The notes under the pieces are model-generated. The model was not told where the DNA came from and searched no databases. It saw only the letters and a list, made by a program, of their open reading frames with translations. From Acholoe squamosa (Eukaryota > Annelida > Polychaeta > Phyllodocida > Polynoidae), in the NCBI GenBank assembly GCA_949317995.1, contig OX439046.1:58569774-58633773 (forward strand): 64,000 bases of DNA. The letters are read 5' to 3'. Position 1 is the stretch's first letter; each line of letters opens with the position of its first letter. Of the stretch, positions 24,938 through 37,200 are shown one piece after another. Made by a program: the position numbers and the translations under genes.

Positions 24938-25339
24938 TTAAGCTCCTGACTATGTCTAGACTGCAATGGCCAATTGTCTGGCTACATCTCTTAAGGAGAG
25001 GGGATGGGTCAGCCTTTGCTTTCCCCAGTTCATTTCAGCTCCTGATGACCCCTGCTGCCGGTTAATAAAGTTACGCATTTAACCAATGTTTACCTTTACC
25101 TTGCCCTTCCACAAGTGCTTGTACCAGGCACTAAAGGTTAGTCGTATAGGTCCTGTTGATCAATTTAAGGTGAATAGCCTTAATAGTTTTTTTACTATTC
25201 AAAAATCACAATTCCCAACCGCAGTGCATTTGAATATTTAACAAACACTGTGTAAATGAATTCGGCAAGCATGTCTATAATAATGTCTTATCATCAACTA
25301 CTAACACCCTTTATAGGCCCACCCTCTGAGAAAATGAGA

Positions 25340-26640
25340 GGCTGCCAACATGGCCAGGCAACTCAGTTCTTCTCTATTCTAAAAGGAGTAGGTAAGTGTA
25401 ATCTCTAGAAATATTAAATAGAGGCAGATTTAAGTCTTTGTAGTTACTATTGTAAGAAACATGAGGCATACACTATAGGGCTTAATCAAGGATGTAATTA
25501 TTGTAACAATGTCAGTGGCCAAGTAATCCAATGACCTTCAGCTGAAAGAAATCTCATTTGTAAAACTGTGCTACATAAAGAAAGCATTTTACTTTCAGCC
25601 ACAAATAATTTCAAAACAACAGGAATAAAACATTGATGAAATAGCAACACAACCACAGAAATATGACATCCAAAAAACATAGTATAGCTGAGAACAGGAC
25701 TGTTAAAATGTTTTTTGGGGTAAATTCAACAACCAGGAATATCTAGCATTTACTTGCCTGCTATGATCAAACCGTTCCAAGATGTCTGTCATAGTTTTCC
25801 TGGCATTTATCTTATTCCAAGCTCACATGCAAAACATGTCTCCTTAAATGAAAATGTATTACTGCAGACTTCAGTATCAAAAGCAATGTAATATCATGAT
25901 TCCACTTTATTGACATTTGGAATTCTAAATCCCCTTGAGCAGTGTCTGTTTCTTTGACAAAGGTGTAGTCTGGTTGTAACCTGCTGCTTAAAATTCTACA
26001 TATATCTCCAACTGGACATTGCTATATCCAGTCCTATGGATACAATCCCTTAGGTGTCCTATGATTAAGAAGTGTTGACATGCATGTAGAATCATTTTTT
26101 TCAGGTGAAACAGCAAGGAGCTAAATGCCAAGGGCCCTCCCCATATGGCATCCCCTATCATCCATACTTTGCCCATTGCTTTTATTGTTGCCACTCCCTA
26201 CCACATGTGTCACTATCCTTACACTCCTTTATCTCATATCCATTCATATGCTGTCAACACTAGCCCATTTTTATGCCATTTCATTTATTGGTATTGGATT
26301 CCTTCTGCTGTGCCCTGTTTTGTGTTATGGCTCGAGTGGGGTGCACTTCCTACTTCTGACCAGTTTCCTACACCCTGCCTTATGCTGAAAGAGGCTTCCC
26401 CAATCCTTTCTCTCATGGGCAATAATGAACAATGCTTGGTCTTAATGGGCAATGCTTTTTTTCGAGCCAGAACTGAATATGTTATACAGGTGTTATTTCC
26501 CTTGTGCTTCCCAGTAGATGTAAGTGATTGACAGCTGCCTGCCAGTTTCCATTCAATTAGCAGACCCTTCTACTTTGCCATAAAGCATGTGCTGAATATC
26601 AGTCATTTTGTATGTAATCATCATTAGCTCTCATAGGCCA
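25340..26640 (+). repeat. Low-copy repeat B, copy 3
   Basis: This is a diverged copy collinear with 8440-11060 (shorter by internal loss) and sharing its right part with 3120-3965. Reading frames over 26125-26531 arise from the pyrimidine-rich block and are not conserved. Confidence 0.7.
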
Positions 26641-29380
26641 ATTGGAACTTTGACCAATCGGGTGTTATTCAAGTTTGATATGGGACCCTGTGAACTCCAG
26701 AAATGTTATAGAAATGAAGTCTAAGGTAGCTGAGCAAAATAACACAATAAATTTTCATGGCTAACTATGATATGATTACATCAGAGATTGTGGTGCAAAC
26801 ACTCATGCCAGGGAGTACTTGGTATAAGAGGGAAGTGCTCCTTTCATTCACTATACACTCTCAGTCCCACTTGTAAACGGGCTATAAAGACCACTGTAGT
26901 GGATACAGTACAACCCACATAGAGTCATTGGATTTTACTGACAGCACCTACCACTGTTTTCCAGAAGAGAAGCAATCTTCTGTAAAACCCTTGCCACGGT
27001 CTGACAGTGTAGTCTCATCTGTATACATAGACTGGCTTGTGGGGTGCCAATGGTTGGCACACATCAGACTTCCATTGAGCAGAGCAAACCTACCTGGACT
27101 AACAATAAGACAACTTTTGTCATAAAGAAACCTCAATTATAGAAACCTTAATTATAGGTTTTCAATAAACTCAAATTCTGAACTAACCACGGCTGTAAGG
27201 ATCTCAATCTCCCCATTCGGTCAATATATCAATGTTCAAAAACAACATGCTACACACCTAGAAACTTTTTCAAACATGTATAATAAATAGAAGGGTGATC
27301 GAGTACTGTCTAACACAATGATATTTGCTATTATTTTCTGCTATCAATTTGCTTGGCTTGCTATAAAATCAAAACCATTCTACAGGCAATAAGATTTTCT
27401 TTACAAGTATATTCATCATTTTTGGATGGGTCTTGAGAGGCTTGTGATAATATCAATTTGGTATTTTCAAAACTAAGGAAACCACTCTAAAGTGTTTAAA
27501 TTGATATGATAACCCTTGCCCCCTGTGTGTACTAAGCCAGTACCCCTGATCACTGGAGACCCCTGCTGAAAAGGGCCACACATAGTGCTGATAAGAGTGG
27601 AGGAGGCTGTCCTTTAATGGAGGAATCACCTTCAGGATGAATACTATTCCATAAAACACAAACGATGTCCTTGGATCGAGGAATGGGCCTCCTTCTAGTG
27701 TTAGGACTCAACCTGCTAGCAGTCCATCCTCATATTACAGTACTGTAGTACAACTTAATATTCCACTAAGTGACATTTACGGCAGCAGTCATGATGGCCA
27801 AGATGTTCATGGGCTCATTCCTGGTGACTTGAGGTGAACCACAGTTATGATTTCCAAATAAATTCAGAACATAGGATTGTAATACTAATGACATGTAGAA
27901 CTACAACGGACAGACCAGTTTCCCTTATTATATATCAAAGCAAACCGGGAACAGTATCTACTTCCCCAGCTTCACAGCAGCCCATACCCATCCTTCATTG
28001 AGAAATTTGATGACTATAAATATAAGATATCCGTCTGACCTGTGGGGGCCTTTTATTTTGCCATGGAGATCCCAGCACTCATATGTGTCATTCTCATGAA
28101 ACGGTATAAACATTTTCTTTCCATGGATAGATCTGGGGCTAGGGTGTGTCTTTAGTGATCAACAGCATGGTAATATGTCGGTGAAGTTGATGTAAGGTTT
28201 TGTTGCAGTGGGGCAGTGTAACTTCTACAATGAAAACCCAAACAGCATTACAGTAAAGCAGTTTAAAAAATCTGTTACAAAGCAAATTGGTCTGGGTATA
28301 CTGACAAGAGCATAATACCAGAAAACATCATAGGTTAAATAGGTTAGTGGAATGATCGAATAACAATACATTGCTTGTAAACAAAGAAAAGGATTTGTGT
28401 CACACTGTGTTTTTGTTACTGGTGGATTTTTGTGCAATTTTAAGACACCGGTGTTAACCAACCAAACTGTGAGCTAAATGGTGATGGACATAAGACATAC
28501 ATTAGGGTTCATCCATTAGAGTTATTACTGTAATCCATATTCAGTTTAAAATCTATGAAATAAACAAAACAATTTTTGGCTCTGTCCAATTGCTGATCAG
28601 CATTTGTTGTGTGTATTGTGTTGGTGCTTTTTTTTTTTTTTTTATTTAATGCATACACTCAAACGGTCATTTATGCATAGGAAGGGTGAATAATCCCCAT
28701 GCTTTCTGTGCGATTTTGATAAAATCTTGTATATATATTGAACTGAAAATGAAGTATTTCATGAAACAAAACTGTGATTCTTTACTGCCCAATAAGATGA
28801 ATTACAATAGAATGATAACCAGTAGAACTCCCAAAATAATGAAAAACATGAAGTGACATCAAATGCAAATGATTTTAAATAATTGATTCCTGAAACCAAT
28901 GACAAAATGCCTCTGTCCCTAATAATTTGTCAGATAAAGGATTTCCTTAACTACGCTGTAAAGGAATTCCAGCGATTCATGATCCATGATGGCATCATGA
29001 AATAATCCTTTCCAAGGGAATTTGCTTTGATTTGTTTTATTGATGGCTTCACTTTTCCTGTGAGATGAATTCCTGAAAAGAGAGTAAATCTTCAGAAAAT
29101 GTGCCTTGTCATCAGGCGGTTGCTCACTTTATTGTCGTGAAACATTAACTGTGACTCCAGTGAATGACATTGAACCATCAATGTAGGTAGTAATGGGACT
29201 TTTATGATCTGTGTCTCTGTGACTTTCCATAAATGCAGCAATATCATGTTTCTTGCAGCTCATTTATTTTGATTTGCCATTCAATCACTGTCATACGGAT
29301 CATGTTTCCCAAACAAATAATGTTCTGTTAATCCTTAAAGCTGCAATCCCAAACTTTCTTTAAAACTATTCTCATAATTT
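26641..29380. other. Non-coding stretch, nothing recognised
   Basis: AT-rich DNA with a poly-T run at about 28628. The part at 28370-28480 resembles 13200-13335 (CACACTGTGTT, TTACTGGTGGATT, TTAACCAACC), so it contains a repeat fragment. No genes seen. Confidence 0.45.
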
Positions 29381-29399
29381 TAATGTTGACAGTATTTCA

Positions 29400-29826
29400 T
29401 AATACTTGTACACAACCCCAAGCCATCCCATTCTCCATGAAGGGTTGTGTGACAAGGCCCCCACATATCACAGTCTGGATGGGGTTGAATGTGACTGTCA
29501 GGTGCCGATACTGTAACCTATCTTTTGTCTCATACATTATTGCATCAAGAATCCAGGCCATGGATCCAATTGTGCATAGTCCTGTTGCCAGATGCAATCT
29601 GGACACTTTAGCTGCAGTGCATCCATAGAGGCAGAAGAACACAGCAGGGACTCATGTTTACTAGCAGGACAGGCTCAAAATTCTGCAAAGAATCAAAAAT
29701 ATAACTTCATACATATTATGATTGGTTGCCTGCCGAGAGTCCCCTTCCCCGTGACAGTAGCAAGAGTCACTATGACAATACCATTATGGCCATATGTTTG
29801 TGGCACTACTAAGCCTGCCTACCCTA
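29400..29826 (-). pseudogene. Candidate two-exon tetraspan (MS4A-like) gene fragment
   Basis: On the minus strand an open segment from about 29826 to 29713 ends at a GTATGA donor. After a 101-nt gap an acceptor (CACTGCAG) opens a second segment from 29611 to about 29400. The junction phases agree (one base before, two after). The joined reading gives a polar N-terminal part, then one hydrophobic helix with the rhythm RLHLATGLCTIGSMAW, then NPIQTVICGG. This resembles the first and second membrane segments of MS4A/CD20-type proteins. No start, no later helices and no complete frame are visible, so it is a relic, a partial gene or a chance match. Resemblance is by eye only. Confidence 0.3.
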
Positions 29827-29956
29827 TACTCTTTTCTATGTCATCGTCTTAGTGCAGCAATGTTGGAACTGCATTTTCTTTTTCAAGTTCTGCAGGAGTG
29901 GTAAAGGATGTGTTCTTGTTACTATATCACCAAGTTGACATAACACTATTGCACTA

Positions 29957-30466
29957 CACAGTGGGCACAGAACGTTGCATCAACGTTGACAACCCGCTGA
30001 TACTGTGTTGATGATGTTGATCAACCTGTCTTCAACACCTTTCAATGATTCTATTTCAATGTTGTCAACCAACACCATTTCAACATCCAATCAACAGTTG
30101 ACATATCAATGTTGAAATATTGTTCTCAATTCAATGTTGACTCAACATTGATTTGTCAATGTTGAATCAACAATATTGATTTCAATGTTGATTCAATGTT
30201 GATTCAACATTGATGTGTCAACAAAGAATGTCCTTACAAATATCAATGTTGTTTCAACATCATGTCAATGTTGTGTCAATGTTGAATCAACATATAAATA
30301 CAAACATTGAATCAGCACTGATAGTTAGATGCTGAATCACAGTTGATTTTGATTATGTTGTGTCAACTTTCAAATTCAACTATATTTCAACCCTATATCA
30401 ACCGTTGATATGCAAACATTGCAAACGTTATTTCAACGCTGAATCAATGTTGATGTGCCCAGTGGG
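29957..30466. mobile_element. TA-flanked element with CAATGTTGA-rich core
   Basis: The outer 14 bp match as imperfect inverted repeats (CACAGTGGGCACA left, CCCACTGGGCACA by complement on the right), with TA outside each end. The core is a dense irregular array of CAATGTTGA, TCAACATTGA and variants on both strands, so either strand folds into many hairpins. No reading frame is present. It looks like a non-autonomous transposon that carries a satellite-like core. Confidence 0.65.
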
Positions 30467-30929
30467 TAGGACCTGTAGGCACACATATAATCGAGATAGC
30501 TTCCTTGCTTTTCATGACAGGTAGATAAGGGTCAATAGATGTCAAAATGGAAGAAAAGTCAATCTTACCAAATGGCAGTTACTCCCTGAAGCAGCAATGT
30601 ATTCATTGATGGGACAATTACTACTAATAACCAGCTGTTTTAAGGCATGCCTTGCGACGACCCTGTATCTTATGCATGTTTTATCCAAAATACTTTATAA
30701 GAAATAAATTGCCAATAGAAAAAAAATGCACATTTTTTGTTCTTGCAGTTTATTTTTTTGGATACCTGCTGAGGTAGATTGGTGCATTGTGATTTACCCA
30801 CTAAAGGGTATTTCAAAATCAAAATAAAATGATACTGTTCTGAAATGCTCTCCAGATGTACATAGATCATCTTACCACCCTGTTATAACTACTAACCTCC
30901 CCAACTGCAAATGTTGGTGGACATGTGTA
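30467..30929. other. Non-coding stretch, nothing recognised
   Basis: AT-rich DNA without supported features. Confidence 0.4.
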
Positions 30930-33620
30930 TGATTAATTGCGTTTGCTGAAATTTCATACATAAGTATAATCAAAAGGTAATTTTTCTGTATTTAAACTAA
31001 CCAACATTTTACCATTACACTTAGCAGTGGTGACAAGGATGGGCTCACTCTGGGCATTAATGAATGACTGATAAATGTCAAGGTAGCACAGCTATTTAAT
31101 ATCTAGATATACATTTTGTACTCACTGTGCAATATCTGTTGAGACTATTATTGCAATGGTTGGAAGATAATGTTCTGAAGCATTCTAAAATACCTAAGCT
31201 CATTGTGCAGTATTTGTTGAGACTTTTATTGCAATGGTTGAAGATAATCAATATGACCTAGGATTTAATCAGGGAATCCTCCCTTAAATTTAATCGACAT
31301 TTTTAAAGCAAACTCGATATCATGAAGGAAGCCATTTAAAATTACATTCTGTGACTCAGGATTGCCCAGACTAAATTGAAATCATTCATTCAAAATTCAT
31401 CTAATTCACTGAATATTGGATGAATCAAATTACTCAAAAGGGCACTGGATACACTTTTAGTTGCTAATACTGTGCTCTATCTACTGGTTCTAGATATAAG
31501 ATCTATCCTTAAAGTTGGTCAATCATATAACCACAGGGGATAACAGACACTTCAATAATGATTAAAAATACTAGGGAAAGTTGGCTGTGAATTAGCATCA
31601 ATGACTATTCTTCATGCAAACAAAAGCATTAAATCTAGAAGGTTATTCGAGTTAATGCACTGCCTGTGTATTCTGATCAATTCTAATCTGGTTATGCAGT
31701 TTTTTGGAAAGCTATAATGCATTAGGCACTTTTTAGACTGTATTGAATAATATTATCCAAACTATGAAGCACAGATCTATAAATGTTACTATACACATGT
31801 CATAAAATAGGAAAAATCTGTCCAGTCAGAAGGTAGAGAACACCTACAACACCCAAGACTTCCACCGTTACCCATGGCAAGTGACATGACTTCTGTCAGC
31901 TTCCCTAGAGCCAACTAAAAGGCCCCTCCTGTTGTTTGAAATCAGGATCAAAAGGAGAAGGTCCCTCTCCTTGATGTAAATCACTTGGGGGGCTATGCCT
32001 GTTGAGTGAGGTGTCGGCCTCCAGTGGATGAAGAGTACGTGAGTTGCTCAACCCACATCTATTTTCTTATATGAGTTTTGTTCAGGGGAGTGTTTACTGT
32101 TAAATCTGTGGGATTTCCTTACTAGAGGCTTTTAATGATAGCTATTTAAGGTGAGCCCATGAGACATTAAGTGTTCTAGCTAGCTTCACGGATAGTACCC
32201 TCTGTTTTAACTTTGTTTTATAAATCATTTTGCAACTAAGAAAATGGGGATTTGTGTGGCATTTTTCCACATTATTTCCCCCTCAAGATTGAGGTTTCCT
32301 TAGCTGTGGAATTCATAAGCTGTAGAGTTCATAGGCTGTAGAGTTCATAGACTGTAGCTAATAGAGTTTTGCTCACCCATCTTTCTATTAATCATTCATG
32401 ATCAAAAATCACAGATTTAATGGAAATCTGTTGATGCCTCTTGATGCCATGTACATATATAATGGCATGTGTATCTAAATATATGTCCTTGATTGAATCA
32501 TGCACTTCCAGAAAAATTTCAATAACATTGCAAAAGCATTGCTAGGATGTCATCTATCAAAAGGTATTGCCAGATCATGCCTATTCTAGTACAATAGTTA
32601 TGCAACCCTGATAAAATGCAAAGTAAGCAGGACAAAAGAACCTACTTGCCTGTAGTCTGCTGATAGCTATCTGCTACGATACAATTTTGATTTATACACT
32701 GCTACACAGAGTACCATCATAAAAAAATGTTTGTGGATAAATCAACTTTACTTTAGGGAAATAATATATAGAAATAGCCAATGGCCTGCAAATAATGAGT
32801 CACTGAATATTCAAATGTATGCTGGTTTTGGCCACCAGGGGGCAGAATATGGGTAATTTAACCTTGTTTTATAAATCATAAAAATGTTTTTATGTGGTTT
32901 AAAGGATTAACAGAACATTAAAGTGAGATTTATATCAACCAGCCCCACTTGCTTTATTTCGCCCGCCAGCTCTTGCCTTGGTGTCACGGAAGTCAATAAT
33001 CCATTTGGACCCATATTGACTGCTGTGCTCTGTACCAATACAATACCCTATCCTCGACACATGGTGTCAGTGGGCCTTACTGGTGTTGATATAAGAGTAC
33101 TTGTTTGCTAAAATGGGGGCAAGCAGCTAGAACACATTTCCCCAAAGAGACAAGCCAAAGACCAATAATGGTATCATACTGGATATTTGAAGGTCATTGA
33201 GACACACCATTGGTTTGCGCCATTGATTAATATAGGCTTTGTGTGAAAATGACTTTCAGACCCTGTTTCTAAACATTTCAAGCCTGAATGGCACCACCAT
33301 GACCAACAATGCATTGAAGCTATTAGTGCATAGAGAGCATACATTGCTTCTTTTCACCTAAGATGTAGATAGAACTTTAGCTACCTTTTTCCAAACTTGA
33401 AAACAGTGGCACTTCTTGTTCGATTCATTCAGGTCTATTCAGCTGGCTAATGTAAGCTCAAATAGAACCTTAACTGAGCATTTTGTATAGAGCAACTTAA
33501 AACATTCAGAACTAATGCAAGTGGTGCCATGCACGCCTACTTTAAGAACACCCTTCTCTGGATATTGTAACAAGTAAACATTGTTTCATAGTTTTGTTAG
33601 TGGATTGTTAAAAGACTGCT
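30930..33620 (+). repeat. Low-copy repeat D, copy 3
   Basis: Collinear with 14193-16500, in the same order and orientation, with many substitutions and indels. Landmarks are ATAATCAAAAGGTAA, GATCAAAAGGAGAAGG, TTCTAGCTAGCTTC, CCTTGGTGTCACGGAAGTC and TTCATAGTTTTGTTAG. It ends shortly before the promoter of the MADS-box gene. Confidence 0.7.
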
Positions 33621-33954
33621 AGCAGGCAGATGAATTCAGCCTTTCACCACAAAATATTGAATCAAAGATTATAAAATTTAAAAATTAGGTAAAATGTCAA
33701 ATGGGAATTGAATTCGTAAAACTGAAATCCCAAGTACAACAGCAATTTTTGTAATATCAATAGGTGCTCCCACCCCTACCCACCACCACTCCAAAACAAA
33801 GTACAGGATCAGCCCCACAAGGTTTTTGCTAGTTTTAAACCATAGAAGCTGTCCATATAGGATCATATTAATGCACAGTGTTCACCAGGTCTGGGCTATG
33901 ACATAAAATTCCAGACGCTGACAATTTTACAATCATTGGCATATTTTCAACTTA

Positions 33955-34213
33955 GTCAGAAATCACGACGAGGGCAACTGTGCTGCCATTGGCAATATCT
34001 TCAATGTGGCAGAGATCACGACGCGGGCTTTTCTCCCTACACCTTCAATCTCCAGGCGCAGCACACGGGAGCCTGCTAAAAATATGCTTCGGAGATTGAT
34101 GCAGTCACGTGACCACAGCGCCACCAACTTCCCTGAACTGGAACTAACAGGTAAACAGGTGAGATCAGCATCATCAAAACAACAGGACATCTAGCCACAG
34201 GTTTCAATTGAAC
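33955..34213 (+). promoter_or_regulatory. Promoter and 5' leader region of the MADS-box gene
   Basis: CpG density rises sharply here relative to both sides. An inverted CCAAT box (ATTGGC) lies near 33990. A perfect GTCACGTGAC at 34104-34113 is the E-box form bound by USF and MiT/TFE factors. CTAAAAATATG near 34075 resembles a MEF2 or CArG-type MADS site with a mismatch. No TATA box is evident. Two possible splice donors (after 34150 and 34158) fall in the leader, so alternative 5' exons are possible. The exact start of transcription cannot be seen. Confidence 0.5.
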
Positions 34214-34242
34214 ATGCCCAAAAAGCCGGCCCCACCACACAG
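34214..34242 (+). CDS. MADS gene, proposed coding exon 1
   Basis: ATG at 34214 gives nine codons plus two bases (MPKKPAPPH) and ends at a strong donor (ACAG then GTAAGT). The two leftover bases fit the one-base start of exon 2. The short Lys/Pro-rich head is typical of the flexible leader before MADS domains. The choice rests on phase, donor quality and the CpG-containing promoter upstream; RNA evidence is lacking. Confidence 0.5.
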
Positions 34243-37200
34243 GTAAGTGTGATTACATATTTGTAGTATATTTCTGCTTGAACACAAGCAGTTGGTAACA
34301 TAATAATGCAAGTCCATTAATGTTTTAGCCACACGCTCTCACTCCAGAAGTCACGTCCATCTGACACCGACAAAACGGCAGTGCTCTCACGGCCCTCCCT
34401 CCTCCCCACTCCCGCCACTGCTCCCGTGAGTGACCATGAGAGATCGGAGCGGATCAGTCCAGACCCGTGCGTCTGCCCCATCCTAAGTATCCTGACAATA
34501 TCTATCCCAACTGATACCTGGCACATGCCATACAATGTTTCCATGATCTCGATGTAAAACTCACCAGTTCTTACATGAAAGTGATGTGAATGACATGATA
34601 TGTGCTATCTGAGATGGATTTTAAGGGTAAGTTCAGCGTTCTACCTAAAGTCCAGGTAGGAGCTAATTCATTGTCGACATTGGTTGTACCTTGTAGGGCC
34701 AATGGGTTGGTGACACTCTTGCTTGATTGAGAGTTTTGGCATGTCAATTTGATATGCCAACCCAGCTAGCACAACTCGTGCAATTTACGTCGTTCTTACG
34801 TAAAAACTCATGTTATTTACGTAAAAAAGACATCATTCAGATGAGTAGTGCTGGCAGGGAACACTCTCAAATTAGTGGAGAGACTCCCTGATTCTTTGAC
34901 AGGTATTTGACAGGAATTTTACAAATCTCACAATCTTATTTTTATAGGTGTGGGCATATGGTGTGGGTACTTTAAAAAATCTCCTGGATTATAATATCTG
35001 TATGTTTGAACATTAGTGCTGGTTCATGCACAGAAAGGGTATCAGAGTGGGATTTAGTCAATGTTATTATAGCGTCTCCCCAACATCCCCACTGATAACT
35101 AGAGGGCAGGGCAAGGCAGGTCAGGGGGGGGGTGTTGCAGTCTGGCGTCTAGCTGGCGTCTAATTAAACAGGGGAGTCAAGACTCAAGTCTCAAGCCTTA
35201 GCCGTGAGACAAACATTGGTCTGGACGAAAAGCAGGGACTTGTTTACAGGGGGCGCCACCATGCAACTAGGGCAGACATATTTTGGAGGTGAATAACAAA
35301 GCAGTGCTCACCATTGGCAGTCATGGGGGTGCATCTTGGGGTTGCAACAAATGTTATTTTTTTCTTGAACTATTTCATCAAATTACTTGAGACTTCTGGC
35401 GAGTCACCCTAAGATGTTGTTGGATGTTGTGCGTGAATATGAATCATTTCCATTGAGAAAGTTTTGAGAAAAATAATTTTGAAATTGTTAGTGTTACTCC
35501 AGTGCACCTCTCTTTGAAAGAGTCTTTCTCCTATCCCACAAGCCAGGTCCCAACCCAAAGTTTAATGATTTCAAAATGGCACTTTAGCTCATAATACCAA
35601 CAGTAAACTTACAGCGAGTCATTATTAGATAATAAACTAACTGTGTGTGAAGTTTGCAATAATTCTGACCAGAGAAAGCATCAATAATCATAAATTTTGT
35701 TAGTGGTGGTTTTCAGCTTCTCACACTCCCTACGGGAGCACTGCGTGAGCATTCACCTCCTTTCAATGGTGGCTCTATCAGTTGTAACGGGATGCACACA
35801 ACTTTTTCCTCACTTTGGTTGGTTTTCGTCCGTACGAATATCTTTTCCCTACTGTAAGGCCATTTAATTTAAAGATAACTTGGATTACAGATCCGCCATT
35901 GGAATATTTGGCAAAATAAAATAAAAAAAGATTTATTTTTTACCTTTGGCTGCTGGTTTCCTCAACATGTTAGGTAAAAAGTTGAAAAAATACATGGTGA
36001 AAACCAAACACCTAGAAATTGTCGATCTTTCCTATATTTACTTCCCTAAAACGTATATTTGATCACCAATGAAGAATAAAAAGTATATGTTTGGGGTGTT
36101 CGGTTCTAGGTGGAATTATTCTTTTCTCTTTTGCGTTTGGCTGCTGGGAAATTTGGGTTTCAAAATCCAACTTTCTTTTTTAACCTTTGGCTACCCAAGA
36201 TATCAGCTCAAAAATCCCATAATCCAAGTTATTTTAATCAAATGGCCCAAGCCAAAAAAACACTACCATAAATTCTCTCATGTAAGCCGCAGCTTATACC
36301 AGAATCCAAATCCAAATCCAAATTAGGCTTATAGGATCAGTCAAAGGAAGGGTTGTGGCTTATATGAGGGGTTTTACCACCATGGAAAAGTATTAAACTG
36401 CCTTCAAACCCTAGATGTGGCTTATAGCCTCCTCCTTAACACAGGGATGCAGCTTATATGAGGGATGCGGCTTATACTAGAGAATTTACGGTATATATAT
36501 ATTTTTAAGTTCCTGGCAATTAACATGCTAAAAAGATGGCAAAAACAGTTGAGGTCGCTAGAAGTTTTTTTGTTAAATCAATGTGTTATATCCAGGGCCC
36601 CATGAAGCCTCCCCCCTTGTTCCCCCAATTGAATCTTTTACATGATTGTCAAGCTTCACCACTATCCATGCACATGCATACCACAGAGCACTTTGTGCAT
36701 ACCCAACCCATACAAAATGGATGGTAGAACCCAGTACAGGGCAAGCTACTGCCCATTTACAATCGGGCTTAGAGTGTAGACTTATAAGTAAGTATTATTC
36801 GTTTTTTGACTTTTGAATTCTGAAAATATAATCATATACATATATACTGCATTTTACCATTATTTCACTAGAGGGAACTACAGTAAAACCTCACCTATAA
36901 GTCAAATTTTATTTAGTGTTTTTTTTTTTTTTTTTGTATAAGTCAAATTCTTGCCTCTAAGTTAGGAGGTCGACCTATAAAGTAAATTCTCTCATATAAG
37001 CCAAACTCTCATATAGTAAAATGCAGTACATGTACATGATCATATTTTTAGAATTCAAAAGTTTAAGAGTATATCCCCGGGCCCTTTATGGCCATATTCT
37101 ACTTTAGGTCGGTAAGGAATTTGAACATCTGAAAAACTACTTAAGATAGAGGCTCCCTGTAAAGAGTGGATTTCTAATAGAGGTGGCGGATCAGACATGT

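Noticed and set aside
34317..34544. Minus-strand 75-codon frame as a divergent gene sharing the MADS promoter
   Set aside because: No domain and no convincing exon partners; the open frame is explained by GC-richer promoter sequence.
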